Assembly: GCF_009847015.1 (NCBI RefSeq)
Contig: NZ_WVEM01000001.1
Span: forward strand, 1-64,000
Direction of reading: 5' to 3'
DNA length: 64,000 nt
Origin: Sunxiuqinia indica
GTDB lineage: Bacteria; Bacteroidota; Bacteroidia; Bacteroidales; Prolixibacteraceae
Shown: one piece after another, positions 54,197 through 62,632 of the stretch
Position numbering within the stretch: the stretch's first letter is position 1
How the letters are laid out: each line of letters opens with the position of its first letter
Translations under genes and position numbers: made by a program
Notes under the pieces: model-generated
Told to the model about the DNA's origin: nothing
The model's input: only the letters and a program-made list of their open reading frames with translations
Databases searched by the model: none

Positions 54197-56181
54197 TTGA
54201 CAGGGGAGCTTTAGAGATTCCATTGACAGATGATTTAAGAGGTTTATTTCATAATTCTTTAGCCATGAATAACGAACCACGGGAACTGACACGATTGCAT
54301 GAAGGCTTTCGCTTTTTCAGCTACCTGCTTTTGATCGTATCCCTTTTCATGAGCTGCCTGCCATTTTTTACCCGCCACAATATCTGGATGGAGCAGTTGA
54401 CCCCTTTGCTGGAAAAGATCAACGGGTTGATCTTTATTTCCGATGTGTATATCTCCAAATTGGTCTGCCTGGTTTTCCTGGCTATCACCTGTGTGGGAAC
54501 CAAAGCCCATAAGGACCGGGATCTGGCAGTTGCAGTGATTGTTCGTCAGGTATTGGTTGGCTTGATCCTTTACTGGGGAAGCCTGGCAGTATTCAGACTG
54601 TATCCGTTGGCCTATCTGTTGCTGACCTTTGTTGGGTTTGTCTTACTGAACCTTGGCTTTGACAATATCTCGAAGCTGATCAATGTAAACCTGATGAAGG
54701 ACCGATTTAACCTGGAGAATGAAAGTTTTCCCCAGGAGAACATCCTGAAGGCCAATGAATATTCGGTGAATCTGGCCAGCATCTACCAATACAGAGGTTC
54801 CAATCATGAAGGCTGGATCAATATCGTTAATCCTTTTCGGGCCACGATGGTCATTGGAACGCCGGGATCCGGAAAGTCTTTTTCTGTGGTTCTACCCTTT
54901 ATCCGGCAACATCTGAAAAAAGGTTTTTCGATGTGTGTGTACGATTTTAAGTACCCGGACTTATCCCTGGTGACCTATAACCATTTTCTGAAAGCTAAGA
55001 AAAGCGGTACTCTGCCTGCCTCGGCTGAGTTTTATGTGATCAATTTTGAAGATATCCAAAAATCATTTCGATGCAATCCATTGGCCCCGGAGTGGATGGA
55101 AAGCCCCATTGATGCGTTCGAATCGTCACGTACGGTGCTGTACAATTTGAACCGGGAATGGATTCGCAAGCAGGGAGAGTTTTTCTCTGAATCGGCGGTT
55201 TCCTTTTTTGCAGCTGTGATCTGGTTTTTGAAAAAGTACCGCGATGGGGAGCTTTGCACCCTGCCGCATGCCATCGAACTCTTGCAGATGGATTATGACG
55301 ATTTGTTTGCCCTCCTGGAACAGGAAAAGGATGTGGCCAACATTATCAATCCGTTTATCAATGCGCATAAGCGGGGAGCCAGCGAACAGCTGGAAGGGCA
55401 GCTGGGAAGCCTGAAAATTGCTATATCCAAGATCATCAGCCCGGAAATTTACTGGATCTGCAGTGGTGATGATTTCTCACTGGATATCAATTCGCCGGAG
55501 TCACCGAAGGTGGTTTGCCTGGCTAATAACCCGTTGAGAGTGGACATGTATGGGGCAGTCCTGTCGCTGTTTATCACCCGGATGCTGAAAGTGATTAATA
55601 AAAAGCACCAGCGGCCTTCCTCATTGATCTTTGATGAACTGCCAACCATTTATTTCCGGGGACTGGACACCTTGATTGCGACAGCGCGTAGTAACCGGAT
55701 TTCGACCCTGCTGGGTGTGCAGACCATTGACCAGCTGATCCGGGATTACGGGAAAGAACAGGCCAATGCCATTACCAGCAATATCGGGAATGTCTTTTGC
55801 GGTCAGGCAGCAGGTGAGACCGCACGCTTTATCCAAAACAGGATGGGCAAGATCTTGCAGGAGAGGCAATCTCTGAACATCAATCGTAATACCCAATCCT
55901 CGACGTTTTCCACCCAGCTGGACTACCTGGTGCCAGAAGGAAAAATCGCAACGCTTCCACAAGGGGTTATGGTTGGTCAGGTGGCTGATAATTATGGGGA
56001 AGGGCTTAGCCAGAAAAACTTCAATGCCCTGATTCGGGTGGATGTGAAAAAGCAGCAGCAGGAAGAAAATCAATACGTCCCAATTCCGGACTTTTACCGC
56101 TTTGACAATGCCCGGGAGGTGCTGGATAGAAATCGTTACCGCATACAAAATGATATCCGCTCCATCTCGATAAAAAGATAA
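54193..56181 (+). CDS. VirD4/TraG-type coupling protein (MobC-like)
   Basis: 662 residues from the ATG overlapping the traN stop; an internal ATG at 54265 (MNNEPREL) would give the more usual N-terminus. Membrane helices lie at about 38-55, 70-95 and 115-150. The ATPase domain has Walker A VIGTPGSGKSFS at about 220-231 and Walker B SLIFDELPTIYF at about 477-488. It links the relaxosome to the mating-pair channel and pumps the DNA strand. In CTnDOT it is encoded with the mob genes; here it directly follows traN. Confidence 0.92.
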   Translation: MIDRGALEIPLTDDLRGLFHNSLAMNNEPRELTRLHEGFRFFSYLLLIVSLFMSCLPFFTRHNIWMEQLTPLLEKINGLIFISDVYISKLVCLVFLAITCVGTKAHKDRDLAVAVIVRQVLVGLILYWGSLAVFRLYPLAYLLLTFVGFVLLNLGFDNISKLINVNLMKDRFNLENESFPQENILKANEYSVNLASIYQYRGSNHEGWINIVNPFRATMVIGTPGSGKSFSVVLPFIRQHLKKGFSMCVYDFKYPDLSLVTYNHFLKAKKSGTLPASAEFYVINFEDIQKSFRCNPLAPEWMESPIDAFESSRTVLYNLNREWIRKQGEFFSESAVSFFAAVIWFLKKYRDGELCTLPHAIELLQMDYDDLFALLEQEKDVANIINPFINAHKRGASEQLEGQLGSLKIAISKIISPEIYWICSGDDFSLDINSPESPKVVCLANNPLRVDMYGAVLSLFITRMLKVINKKHQRPSSLIFDELPTIYFRGLDTLIATARSNRISTLLGVQTIDQLIRDYGKEQANAITSNIGNVFCGQAAGETARFIQNRMGKILQERQSLNINRNTQSSTFSTQLDYLVPEGKIATLPQGVMVGQVADNYGEGLSQKNFNALIRVDVKKQQQEENQYVPIPDFYRFDNAREVLDRNRYRIQNDIRSISIKR

Positions 56182-56208
56182 AACCGGATCAAAGAAAACT
56201 TCATAAAC

Positions 56209-56736
56209 ATGAGCAAAAACATGATTGAGAACACGACTTATATCAAATGCAGGCCATCCCAACTGCTAAACCTTGGTAATTTTCTATTAATACTGGTTTT
56301 AATACCATTACTTTTTCGTCTCGATGGACTGATCCGGGAAAAGCTTCCGGGTGGTTTCATATCCGAAGAATTTGAATTTCATATGCTTTATCTTCCGGTT
56401 TACCTGGGCATTATTGCCGGAGTGAACCTGGTCTACCACATCCTCCGGGTAAGATGCATCCGCTATGAGATCAGCCCGGAGGAGTTGGAATACCACTCCG
56501 GGATCTTTTACCGCAAACATGAGTACATTGAGCTCTATCGTGTCAAGGATTACCAGGTCGACCGCCCACTGCTTTACCGGATATTTGGTTTGGGTAACCT
56601 CATTATTAATACCTCAGATAAAACAATACCCGTGTTTCGGATGAAGGCCATCCGGAATCCGGAAGATATTTATACCGTGCTTCGGGCTTTTGTCGAGCGA
56701 AACCGCCGGGAAAAGCATGTCTACGAAGTAGATTAA
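56209..56736 (+). CDS. PH-domain (bPH2/YdbS-like) membrane protein
   Basis: 175 residues with two membrane helices (about 18-38 and 62-82) and a C-terminal bacterial PH domain: RYEISPEELEYHSGIFYRKH, then YRVKDYQVDRPLLYRIFGLG. Such proteins bind membranes or protein partners; a role in this transfer operon is unknown. It lies between the coupling protein and the DUF3945-type gene and is probably co-transcribed. Confidence 0.8.
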   Translation: MSKNMIENTTYIKCRPSQLLNLGNFLLILVLIPLLFRLDGLIREKLPGGFISEEFEFHMLYLPVYLGIIAGVNLVYHILRVRCIRYEISPEELEYHSGIFYRKHEYIELYRVKDYQVDRPLLYRIFGLGNLIINTSDKTIPVFRMKAIRNPEDIYTVLRAFVERNRREKHVYEVD

Positions 56737-56758
56737 TCATCCTTAAAATTAAAAGATC

Positions 56759-57415
56759 ATGGAACAAAACACACGCATGACAATGGACCAGGTGCCATTT
56801 GACAAACTGGAAAAAGCAGGTATTAAACGTGACCTGATTGAGAACATGGGAAAGCGGGAAATGACCGATTTTTTGAACGGTTTTCGCTCAGCCAGGTTGT
56901 ATACTCTGAATGCCCGGATTGGTGATCAGGATTACAAGATCCCGGCTAAGATCCGTCTGCATAGTAAAGAAGACGGATCAGTGGATATTAAAGTACACCC
57001 CATTCAGCGGCTCAATGTCCCGGATGAATACATGGGGCACAAGTTTACCAAAGAAGAAAAAGGTGCTTTGCTGGGTGACAAGAACCTTGGAAAGACGGTG
57101 GAACTGACCAGTCGTAGCGGGCAGAAAGACAATTACTACCTGGCCATTGATCCCAAGACTAATGAGTTGATTCCTTTACGTGTCAGCTATATCCAGATCC
57201 CCGATAAGATCAAAGGGGTAAGCCTGACAGCTGATCAAAAGAACAAGCTGGCAGCTGGTCAGAAAGTGGAGGTGAAAGGCATGATGGGTAAAAATGATAA
57301 GAAATTTGGTGCAACGCTACAGGTGGATGCAGCAGGCAGGAACATTAGCTTTTCAGATTTTAAGCAGGAGAAGATGGAAAAAAGCAGAAGACCAGAAACA
57401 GGATGCCAAAGCTGA
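56759..57415 (+). CDS. DUF4099/DUF3945-type protein, C-terminus altered by a probable frameshift
   Basis: 218 residues. The N-terminal DUF4099-like part (about 8-70, VPFDKLEKAGIKRDLIENMG) and DUF3945-like repeats (VPDEYMGHKFTKEEKGALLG and IPDKIKGVSLTADQKNKLAA) are clear. After an A6 tract at 57378-57383 the frame ends at 57415, but the +1 frame continues with AEDQKQDAKAEKKAGSKQKV and stops at 57449, which is the typical Lys/Ala/Glu-rich tail. A single-base insertion in the A tract explains this. Only the last residues are affected, so function is probably kept. Confidence 0.75.
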   Translation: MEQNTRMTMDQVPFDKLEKAGIKRDLIENMGKREMTDFLNGFRSARLYTLNARIGDQDYKIPAKIRLHSKEDGSVDIKVHPIQRLNVPDEYMGHKFTKEEKGALLGDKNLGKTVELTSRSGQKDNYYLAIDPKTNELIPLRVSYIQIPDKIKGVSLTADQKNKLAAGQKVEVKGMMGKNDKKFGATLQVDAAGRNISFSDFKQEKMEKSRRPETGCQS

Positions 57416-57474
57416 AAAGAAAGCCGGGTCCAAACAAAAAGTGAGTTAATAAAGTTATGTCTCGTTTCCATACC

Positions 57475-57514
57475 GAAGGGGAAATGCTGAAAGCAGGTTT
57501 CCCTTTCTTTTTAA
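57475..57514 (+). terminator. Terminator of the tra operon
   Basis: The stem GAAGGGGAAA / TTTCCCTTTC with an inner CTG-AAAG-CAG extension is followed by TTTTTAAT. It ends the run of genes from 45.2 kb and separates it from the oriT/mob part. Confidence 0.7.
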
Positions 57515-57569
57515 TAAGAGCAATCACAGATCAGAGAAAAAATGTGAAAACAAGTGAGGATAACTTAGA

Positions 57570-57676
57570 TCAAAGAGGGGAATGCAAGTTGTGTTTTTGT
57601 ATGCACAAAAACCTTTTCATCTTGCCCTGCGGGGCTAACGCCCATTCCCCAAAAACTAAATGATCCCCCTCTTTGA
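57570..57676. other. Candidate origin of transfer (oriT)
   Basis: A compact array of inverted repeats: TCAAAGAGGGG (57570) with CCCCTCTTTGA (57666), GGGGAATG (57577) with CATTCCCC (57643), GTTTTTGT (57593) with ACAAAAAC (57605), and alternating GCCC-TGCG-GGGC-TAAC-GCCC at 57624-57643. It lies 30 bp before the relaxosome gene and upstream of the relaxase, the usual place of oriT. The nick site cannot be assigned. Confidence 0.55.
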
Positions 57677-57705
57677 ACCATTGATATCAGTTACCAAAAC
57701 AAGCC

Positions 57706-58074
57706 ATGCGACCAAAATTGTCCGATACAGATAAACGAAGTGCAAAGCTTATCATCCGGGTTTCCCGCGAAGAGAAGATTCGTTTAAAAGCTTTGACTAA
57801 AAAAGGGAAATATGGCTGCATGAGTGACTTGATCCGAACAAAGGTTTTTGGTAAGTCAAAAAGGAAAGCCATTTCGTTGGATGAAGAAGCCACGAGCCAG
57901 TTAAAGGGCCTGGATTACGAGTTAAACAAGATTGGTGTAAACCTGAACCAGCTTTCCAAGCGAATGAATTCGTTTGCAGGTTACAGGGTTGATGACAATG
58001 ACCGGCAGCTGTTGAAACAGGCTTTTGAGATGATGCGAAATTGTTTGACCCTGCTCCAGAAATATCTGCGCTAA
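57706..58074 (+). CDS. Relaxosome accessory protein (MobA of CTnDOT nomenclature, MobC-like)
   Basis: 122 residues: a ribbon-helix-helix-type N-terminus (SAKLIIRVSREEKIRLKALT) and a C-terminal helical part with LDYELNKIGVNLNQLSKRMN, the signature of MobC-like relaxosome proteins. It binds oriT and assists the relaxase encoded 33 bp downstream. The candidate oriT is immediately upstream. Confidence 0.85.
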   Translation: MRPKLSDTDKRSAKLIIRVSREEKIRLKALTKKGKYGCMSDLIRTKVFGKSKRKAISLDEEATSQLKGLDYELNKIGVNLNQLSKRMNSFAGYRVDDNDRQLLKQAFEMMRNCLTLLQKYLR

Positions 58075-58107
58075 ACTGAATCTCGAACCCAGAGAGAAGC
58101 TGAGATC

Positions 58108-59022
58108 ATGATCATCAAAATCCACCAGGCTTGCAGTACAAAAAACGCTTTATTTTACAACGAACGGAAAGTGGAAAGGCACAAAGCGAGTTTTTATCAC
58201 AGCCAGAATATGCCCGTCTTAAACCCGTTTCTGGGGGACAAAAATGACCGGTACCGAGTTTTTCAGGAGATTGAGGATCGGAATACCCGGGTTAAAAAGC
58301 CGGGATTACACATATCCGTTAATCCAACAGTCAGCGATTTGGTCCGGTTGGGTGATGCCGGTATCAGAACTGATATTGGTAACCTGATGGAACACTTGGG
58401 TTATGGCAACCAACCTTATTTGGTTTATAAGCACGCCGATTTGGAACGGGTGCATTTTCATATCGTTTCCACCCGTATCGATTGTGATACTGGTAAAAAG
58501 ATCAAAGACAGTTACGAAAAAGAAAAGACCCAGCGGTTCATCAAAGAGCTGGAACAGAAATACCAGTTGACAAAAGACGAACATACGGAAAAGTTAAACT
58601 ATCGCTTTTCCGGCTCCAGCAAAAACCTGAAGCAAAATCTGGAAAGCCTGTTTGGACAACTCAACCGGATGGAGTTCATCACCTCCAAAGAAATGTATGA
58701 TCAGGCTTTAAAGCTGTTCAATGTGGAGATTAGAAAGGCTGGACGAGGTTATTCGGTTTTTGTGACGGATGAGAATGGGAAGCCGATCCGGCACCCGATA
58801 AGGATGAGTGAGTTCGAAGAAAGGCCGAAACTATATTTAGAGAAAAGTGTAAGTCCTGTTGAAAAAGTGAAAATAAATTACAAAGTCGGATTCCCGGAGA
58901 ATTTAAAAACTGAATTATTAAAAGCGTTACTTTATCAGTACAAAACAGATATAAACAGTCCAACCAGGAAAGTCAGAAAAGGAATTTCTACCGTTCGCAA
59001 AAAGAAAGGAAGAAAATATTAA
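58108..59022 (+). CDS. Relaxase/mobilization nuclease (MobB-like)
   Basis: 304 residues. The relaxase domain (about 1-170) starts with MIIKIHQACSTKNALFYNE; KPGLHISVNPT and the metal-binding His-x-His in RVHFHIVSTRID (about 114-125) are the family's core motifs. The C-terminal part has FSGSSKNLKQNLESLFGQL and a Lys/Arg-rich end. It should nick oriT and lead the strand into the recipient through the coupling protein. It is the last backbone gene; a 232-bp gap follows. Confidence 0.9.
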   Translation: MIIKIHQACSTKNALFYNERKVERHKASFYHSQNMPVLNPFLGDKNDRYRVFQEIEDRNTRVKKPGLHISVNPTVSDLVRLGDAGIRTDIGNLMEHLGYGNQPYLVYKHADLERVHFHIVSTRIDCDTGKKIKDSYEKEKTQRFIKELEQKYQLTKDEHTEKLNYRFSGSSKNLKQNLESLFGQLNRMEFITSKEMYDQALKLFNVEIRKAGRGYSVFVTDENGKPIRHPIRMSEFEERPKLYLEKSVSPVEKVKINYKVGFPENLKTELLKALLYQYKTDINSPTRKVRKGISTVRKKKGRKY

Positions 59023-59144
59023 TAACATTCATAACTATCTTTTTTGATGATTATTATGCATCTTTAAGCTAATATCTGTGATACCATGATTCGTAAGTGT
59101 CTTTTGATCTTAACACATACTTTTACCAGCATTTTTGCTGTTGG

Positions 59145-59152
59145 TAACTTTG
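59145..59152 (+). promoter_or_regulatory. -7 box upstream of the CoiA-like gene
   Basis: TAACTTTG is an exact TAnnTTTG match, 102 bp before the CoiA-like ATG. A small hairpin (TTACCAGCA / TGCTGTTGGTAA) lies just before it at about 59123-59147. No -33 element at the standard distance was found. Confidence 0.4.
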
Positions 59153-59254
59153 TATAAAGTTATGGAAACCATGTTCTTGAATTTATTGAACTTTCATAAA
59201 TTGTGTACCGCTGAAAGCACAATCGATTGACAACCCTGAAAACTAGATTTTTTA

Positions 59255-60697
59255 ATGCTTATAGCTGTTAATAATGAAAATATCAGAATCCTACCACAAA
59301 AAGGCAAAAGAGGCTTTTGCCCATATTGTGGAAACGAAGTCTTAGCTGTTTGCGGAGAGATCAATGTTTGGCACTGGAGGCATGACGTAACCTCAAATTG
59401 TGACCTTTGGAAGGAACATGAAACAGAATGGCATCGGAAATGGAAAGATAAATTTCCGGAAGCATGGAGAGAGTTTATCATTACAAAAAATGGAGAAAAA
59501 CATATTGCAGATATAAGAACAGATTCAGGACTGATTGTAGAATTTCAAAACTCATCTATTTCAAGTGAAACGATCAGGGTCAGAGAATTCTTTTATGGAA
59601 AGATGATATGGATGATTAATGCCGATTATTTCAAAGACAATTTTTCAATAAGAAGCCTGGTTAAAACAAGACTCCGCGAGAATGAATTTCTATACAAAGG
59701 ATATTTCTCTTACAACAAAACAGATGAGAAAAGCATAAAAGAATTTGAAGATAGGGAACGGGAAATCGAAAGGGATATCAAAGCCTTGGAGAAAAGGATG
59801 GATTGGTTTTCAAGCAAAAAAGAAAGTTTTGAAGGACATCTGGAAAATATAGAAAAATCAATTAATTACATTGTCAATCGAGATCGGATTTACAGCGATT
59901 TTAGGGAGTTTTATTCGGAGAATATTGACCTTGTACAGCAATGCCAGTTAGAAATGGATAAGCTGGATAAAGCGATCACTCAACTCTCCAGACAGATTGA
60001 CCAGGTTAATGGGTTATCAAATTCAAAGACACCTGGTTATGAGGATTTAAAGATTGTAGATTTCAATCTGGTTTCTGCCAAAAGCTATGCAAAATGTAAA
60101 TTGATAAAGAAAGATACTTTAAATACTTTTTTCCCTGAGGTAATCGATGTAAAATCAGAAAGTGAATTTCGTTGGTATTCAAATCAAGCAAACAAATATT
60201 TATTGTTAATTGATTTAGGTGAAAATATAAAGGAACTAACTCAAAGAACACAGGATATCTCTCAAGAGAAAAAAGATTTGGAGGTCAAAAACATTCATTC
60301 AATCAATGCATTGAGAAAAGATTTACAGAAGTGGCTGGAAAAACAAACAAAAGAGAATGAGGATGAAATCGAGTTGCTTGATTTAAAAATTGACAATCTT
60401 CAAAGTATAGCGATAAAGCTTCCAATCGCAAAAGAGAAACGATTAAGAGAGATGGAAGAGGAAAATTTACTATTGGAACAAGAGCTGAACGAAGATCAAA
60501 AGAAAAAGGAAATTGAAATAAAAAAAGGCTGTAAAGGAAAATATCTATACGATTGGAAACATCGCAGGAAATCATGGGATTATGCTGAACGCCCATTATT
60601 ATTAGATTTTGGGCCACATATTTTTAAAGTTGAACCTGATGGTATTTTAATAAAAATGAGTATCGAAGATTTTATCGAATGGATTAAAAATCATTAA
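59255..60697 (+). CDS. CoiA-like nuclease-domain protein with long coiled coil
   Basis: 480 residues. The N-terminus has a zinc-ribbon-like CPYCGNEV (22-29) and WHWRHD; the PD-(D/E)XK-type nuclease core is seen in HIADIRTDSGLIVEFQNSSI (about 88-107, with the Asp and Glu of the active site) followed by RVREFFYGKMIWMIN. Residues about 160-440 are largely coiled coil (Glu/Lys-rich), ending in a small C-terminal domain. CoiA proteins act in competence, but in mobile elements such nucleases may protect or process incoming DNA (inference). It stands alone before the restriction cluster. Confidence 0.75.
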   Translation: MLIAVNNENIRILPQKGKRGFCPYCGNEVLAVCGEINVWHWRHDVTSNCDLWKEHETEWHRKWKDKFPEAWREFIITKNGEKHIADIRTDSGLIVEFQNSSISSETIRVREFFYGKMIWMINADYFKDNFSIRSLVKTRLRENEFLYKGYFSYNKTDEKSIKEFEDREREIERDIKALEKRMDWFSSKKESFEGHLENIEKSINYIVNRDRIYSDFREFYSENIDLVQQCQLEMDKLDKAITQLSRQIDQVNGLSNSKTPGYEDLKIVDFNLVSAKSYAKCKLIKKDTLNTFFPEVIDVKSESEFRWYSNQANKYLLLIDLGENIKELTQRTQDISQEKKDLEVKNIHSINALRKDLQKWLEKQTKENEDEIELLDLKIDNLQSIAIKLPIAKEKRLREMEEENLLLEQELNEDQKKKEIEIKKGCKGKYLYDWKHRRKSWDYAERPLLLDFGPHIFKVEPDGILIKMSIEDFIEWIKNH

Positions 60698-60765
60698 AGA
60701 TATTGCCCCAGCCATTTCCTGAAAATTAATTGAGTTTGTAGGAAAGTAAACACCTTATATTTTGT

Positions 60766-60784
60766 TATATTTGACAATATTGTC
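60766..60784 (+). promoter_or_regulatory. -7 box overlapped by a palindromic operator of the XRE controller
   Basis: TATATTTG (60766-60773) matches TAnnTTTG exactly, and the perfect 12-bp palindrome GACAATATTGTC starts at its last base (60773-60784), 17 bp before the XRE gene. A controller bound here would block or adjust its own transcription. Confidence 0.6.
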
Positions 60785-60800
60785 TAAACATACATTTCTA

Positions 60801-61085
60801 ATGAAAAATACTGCGTTTGGGGCATATCTGAAAGCGTTAAGGGAAGAAAAGAAAATTCCGCAACGAAAGGTGGCTCATGCAATTGACGTTGACACGAGTA
60901 CACTCTCCAAAATGGAATTAGGCGAAAGACAAATTACGATTGGAATGATAAAACCCTGGGCTGAAGCTTTGTCTGTAGATTTCAAAGAGGTTCAAATCAA
61001 ATATATCTCCGGAAAAATAATTCATGATTTTGACGGTCAACCTTTCCTGAAAGAGGCATTGCAATCAGTTATTAAAGAGCTTTAA
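60801..61085 (+). CDS. XRE-family HTH controller of the restriction cluster
   Basis: 94 residues from the ATG at 60801; upstream in-frame starts lie over the promoter. The HTH_3 domain is clear: [20 protein letters not shown] then [20 protein letters not shown]. It resembles small controller proteins that time restriction gene expression. It lies 8 bp before hsdM, and a palindromic operator candidate overlaps its promoter. Confidence 0.85.
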   Translation: MKNTAFGAYLKALREEKKIPQRKVAHAIDVDTSTLSKMELGERQITIGMIKPWAEALSVDFKEVQIKYISGKIIHDFDGQPFLKEALQSVIKEL

Positions 61086-61093
61086 AATATTAT

Positions 61094-62632
61094 ATGGCGA
61101 AAAAGAACGGAAACGGAGCTGAAGAAAAGCTCGAACAGAAGCTGTGGAAAACAGCCGACAAACTGCGAAAAAACATTGATGCCGCGGAATACAAGCATAT
61201 CGTATTGGGTTTAATTTTTTTGAAATACATCTCGGATGCTTTTGAGGAACTTTACCTGAAGCTGAAAGCCGGCGAAGGAGAATATGCCGGTGCCGATCCT
61301 GAAGATCCGGATGAATATGGCGCCGAAAATGTTTTCTATGTTCCACCCTCCGCACGTTGGGGTACAATCCAGTCGCACGCCAAACAGCCCACCATCGGTA
61401 AAGAACTGGATGACGCGATGGACGCTATTGAAAGGGACAATAGCACCTTAAAAGGCATTTTGCCCAAAGTTTATGGACGACAGAATCTCGACATTCAGTC
61501 CCTGGGCGGATTGATTGACACTATTGGAACCATTGCACTTGGCGATAAAAAATCAAAAAGCCAGGATGTACTGGGACGTGTTTATGAATATTTCTTAGGA
61601 CAATTTGCTTTGGCTGAAGGGCAAAAGGGCGGACAATTCTACACGCCAGAAAGTATTGTACGACTTTTGGTTGAAATGCTCCAACCATACAAAGGGCGGG
61701 TTTATGACCCCTGTTGTGGGTCCGGAGGAATGTTCGTTCAGTCTGAAAAATTTATTGAAAGCCACCAGGGACGGCTGGACGATATTTCTGTTTACGGACA
61801 GGAAAGCAACCAAACCACTTACCGCCTGTGCCGGATGAATCTTGCCATTCGCGGTATTGATGGCTCCAACATCAAATGGAATACCGAAGGTTCGTTTCTG
61901 AATAATGCCCACAAAGACCTGAAAGCTGATTACATCATCGCCAATCCTCCTTTTAATGTAAGCGATTGGAGTGGCGAGTTGTTGCGTGATGACGCTCGCT
62001 GGCAATATGGTGTACCGCCATCCGGAAATGCAAACTTTGCCTGGGTGCAGCATTTCCTGTACCATCTGAAACCCGGAGGTGGTCATGCAGGGTTTGTTTT
62101 GGCCAACGGCTCTTTGAGTTCCAATACTGGCGGTGAAGGCGAAATCCGGCAAAAACTGGTTGAAAACGATCTGGTGGAATGTATTGTCATGCTTCCGAAA
62201 GCCTTGTTTTTTAACACTGGCATTCCGGCTTGCTTGTGGTTTTTGCGACGGGGGAAGAAACAACGCCATGGAGAAGTGCTGTTTATCGATGCTTCGGAAT
62301 TTGGCTATATGATTGACCGAAAAAACAGAGCTTTTACTGCGAATGATATCAGCCGGGTGGCGGATACCTATCACCATTGGCTTAACAAAGCAGAAGCCTA
62401 TCTCGATGAAAAAGGTTTTTGCAAATCGGCCAACCTTGCCGATATACGGAAACACAAATTTGTATTGACTCCCGGCCGTTATGTAGGAATACCTGATGAA
62501 GAAGATGATGGTATTCCGTTTGAGGAAAAGGTTTCAGAATTAACGTCCAGGTTAAGAAAGCAAATGAATGAAGCACAAAATCTGGATGTGGAAATAAAAA
62601 CGCAACTAGCGAAGATTGGCATAGAATTATGA
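61094..62632 (+). CDS. hsdM: Type I restriction-modification methyltransferase subunit HsdM
   Basis: 512 residues. An N-terminal HsdM_N domain (about 12-160, [20 protein letters not shown]) precedes the N6-adenine methyltransferase: motif [11 protein letters not shown] at about 205-214 and motif IV NPPF at about 283-286. It methylates adenine within the target set by HsdS. No hsdS or hsdR is in the window; they probably lie beyond the next gene. Its stop overlaps the next start by 4 bp (ATGA), showing an operon. Confidence 0.95.
   Translation: MAKKNGNGAEEKLEQKLWKTADKLRKNIDAAEYKHIVLGLIFLKYISDAFEELYLKLKAGEGEYAGADPEDPDEYGAENVFYVPPSARWGTIQSHAKQPTIGKELDDAMDAIERDNSTLKGILPKVYGRQNLDIQSLGGLIDTIGTIALGDKKSKSQDVLGRVYEYFLGQFALAEGQKGGQFYTPESIVRLLVEMLQPYKGRVYDPCCGSGGMFVQSEKFIESHQGRLDDISVYGQESNQTTYRLCRMNLAIRGIDGSNIKWNTEGSFLNNAHKDLKADYIIANPPFNVSDWSGELLRDDARWQYGVPPSGNANFAWVQHFLYHLKPGGGHAGFVLANGSLSSNTGGEGEIRQKLVENDLVECIVMLPKALFFNTGIPACLWFLRRGKKQRHGEVLFIDASEFGYMIDRKNRAFTANDISRVADTYHHWLNKAEAYLDEKGFCKSANLADIRKHKFVLTPGRYVGIPDEEDDGIPFEEKVSELTSRLRKQMNEAQNLDVEIKTQLAKIGIEL

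Noticed and set aside
55621-56262. 213-codon minus-strand frame opposite the coupling protein and PH-domain genes
   Set aside because: It is antisense to well-supported genes and starts inside the PH-domain gene; a by-product of the G+C-richer coding strand.
61595-62455. 286-codon minus-strand frame within hsdM
   Set aside because: It is fully antisense to a clear HsdM gene with motifs I and IV; its translation has no recognisable features.
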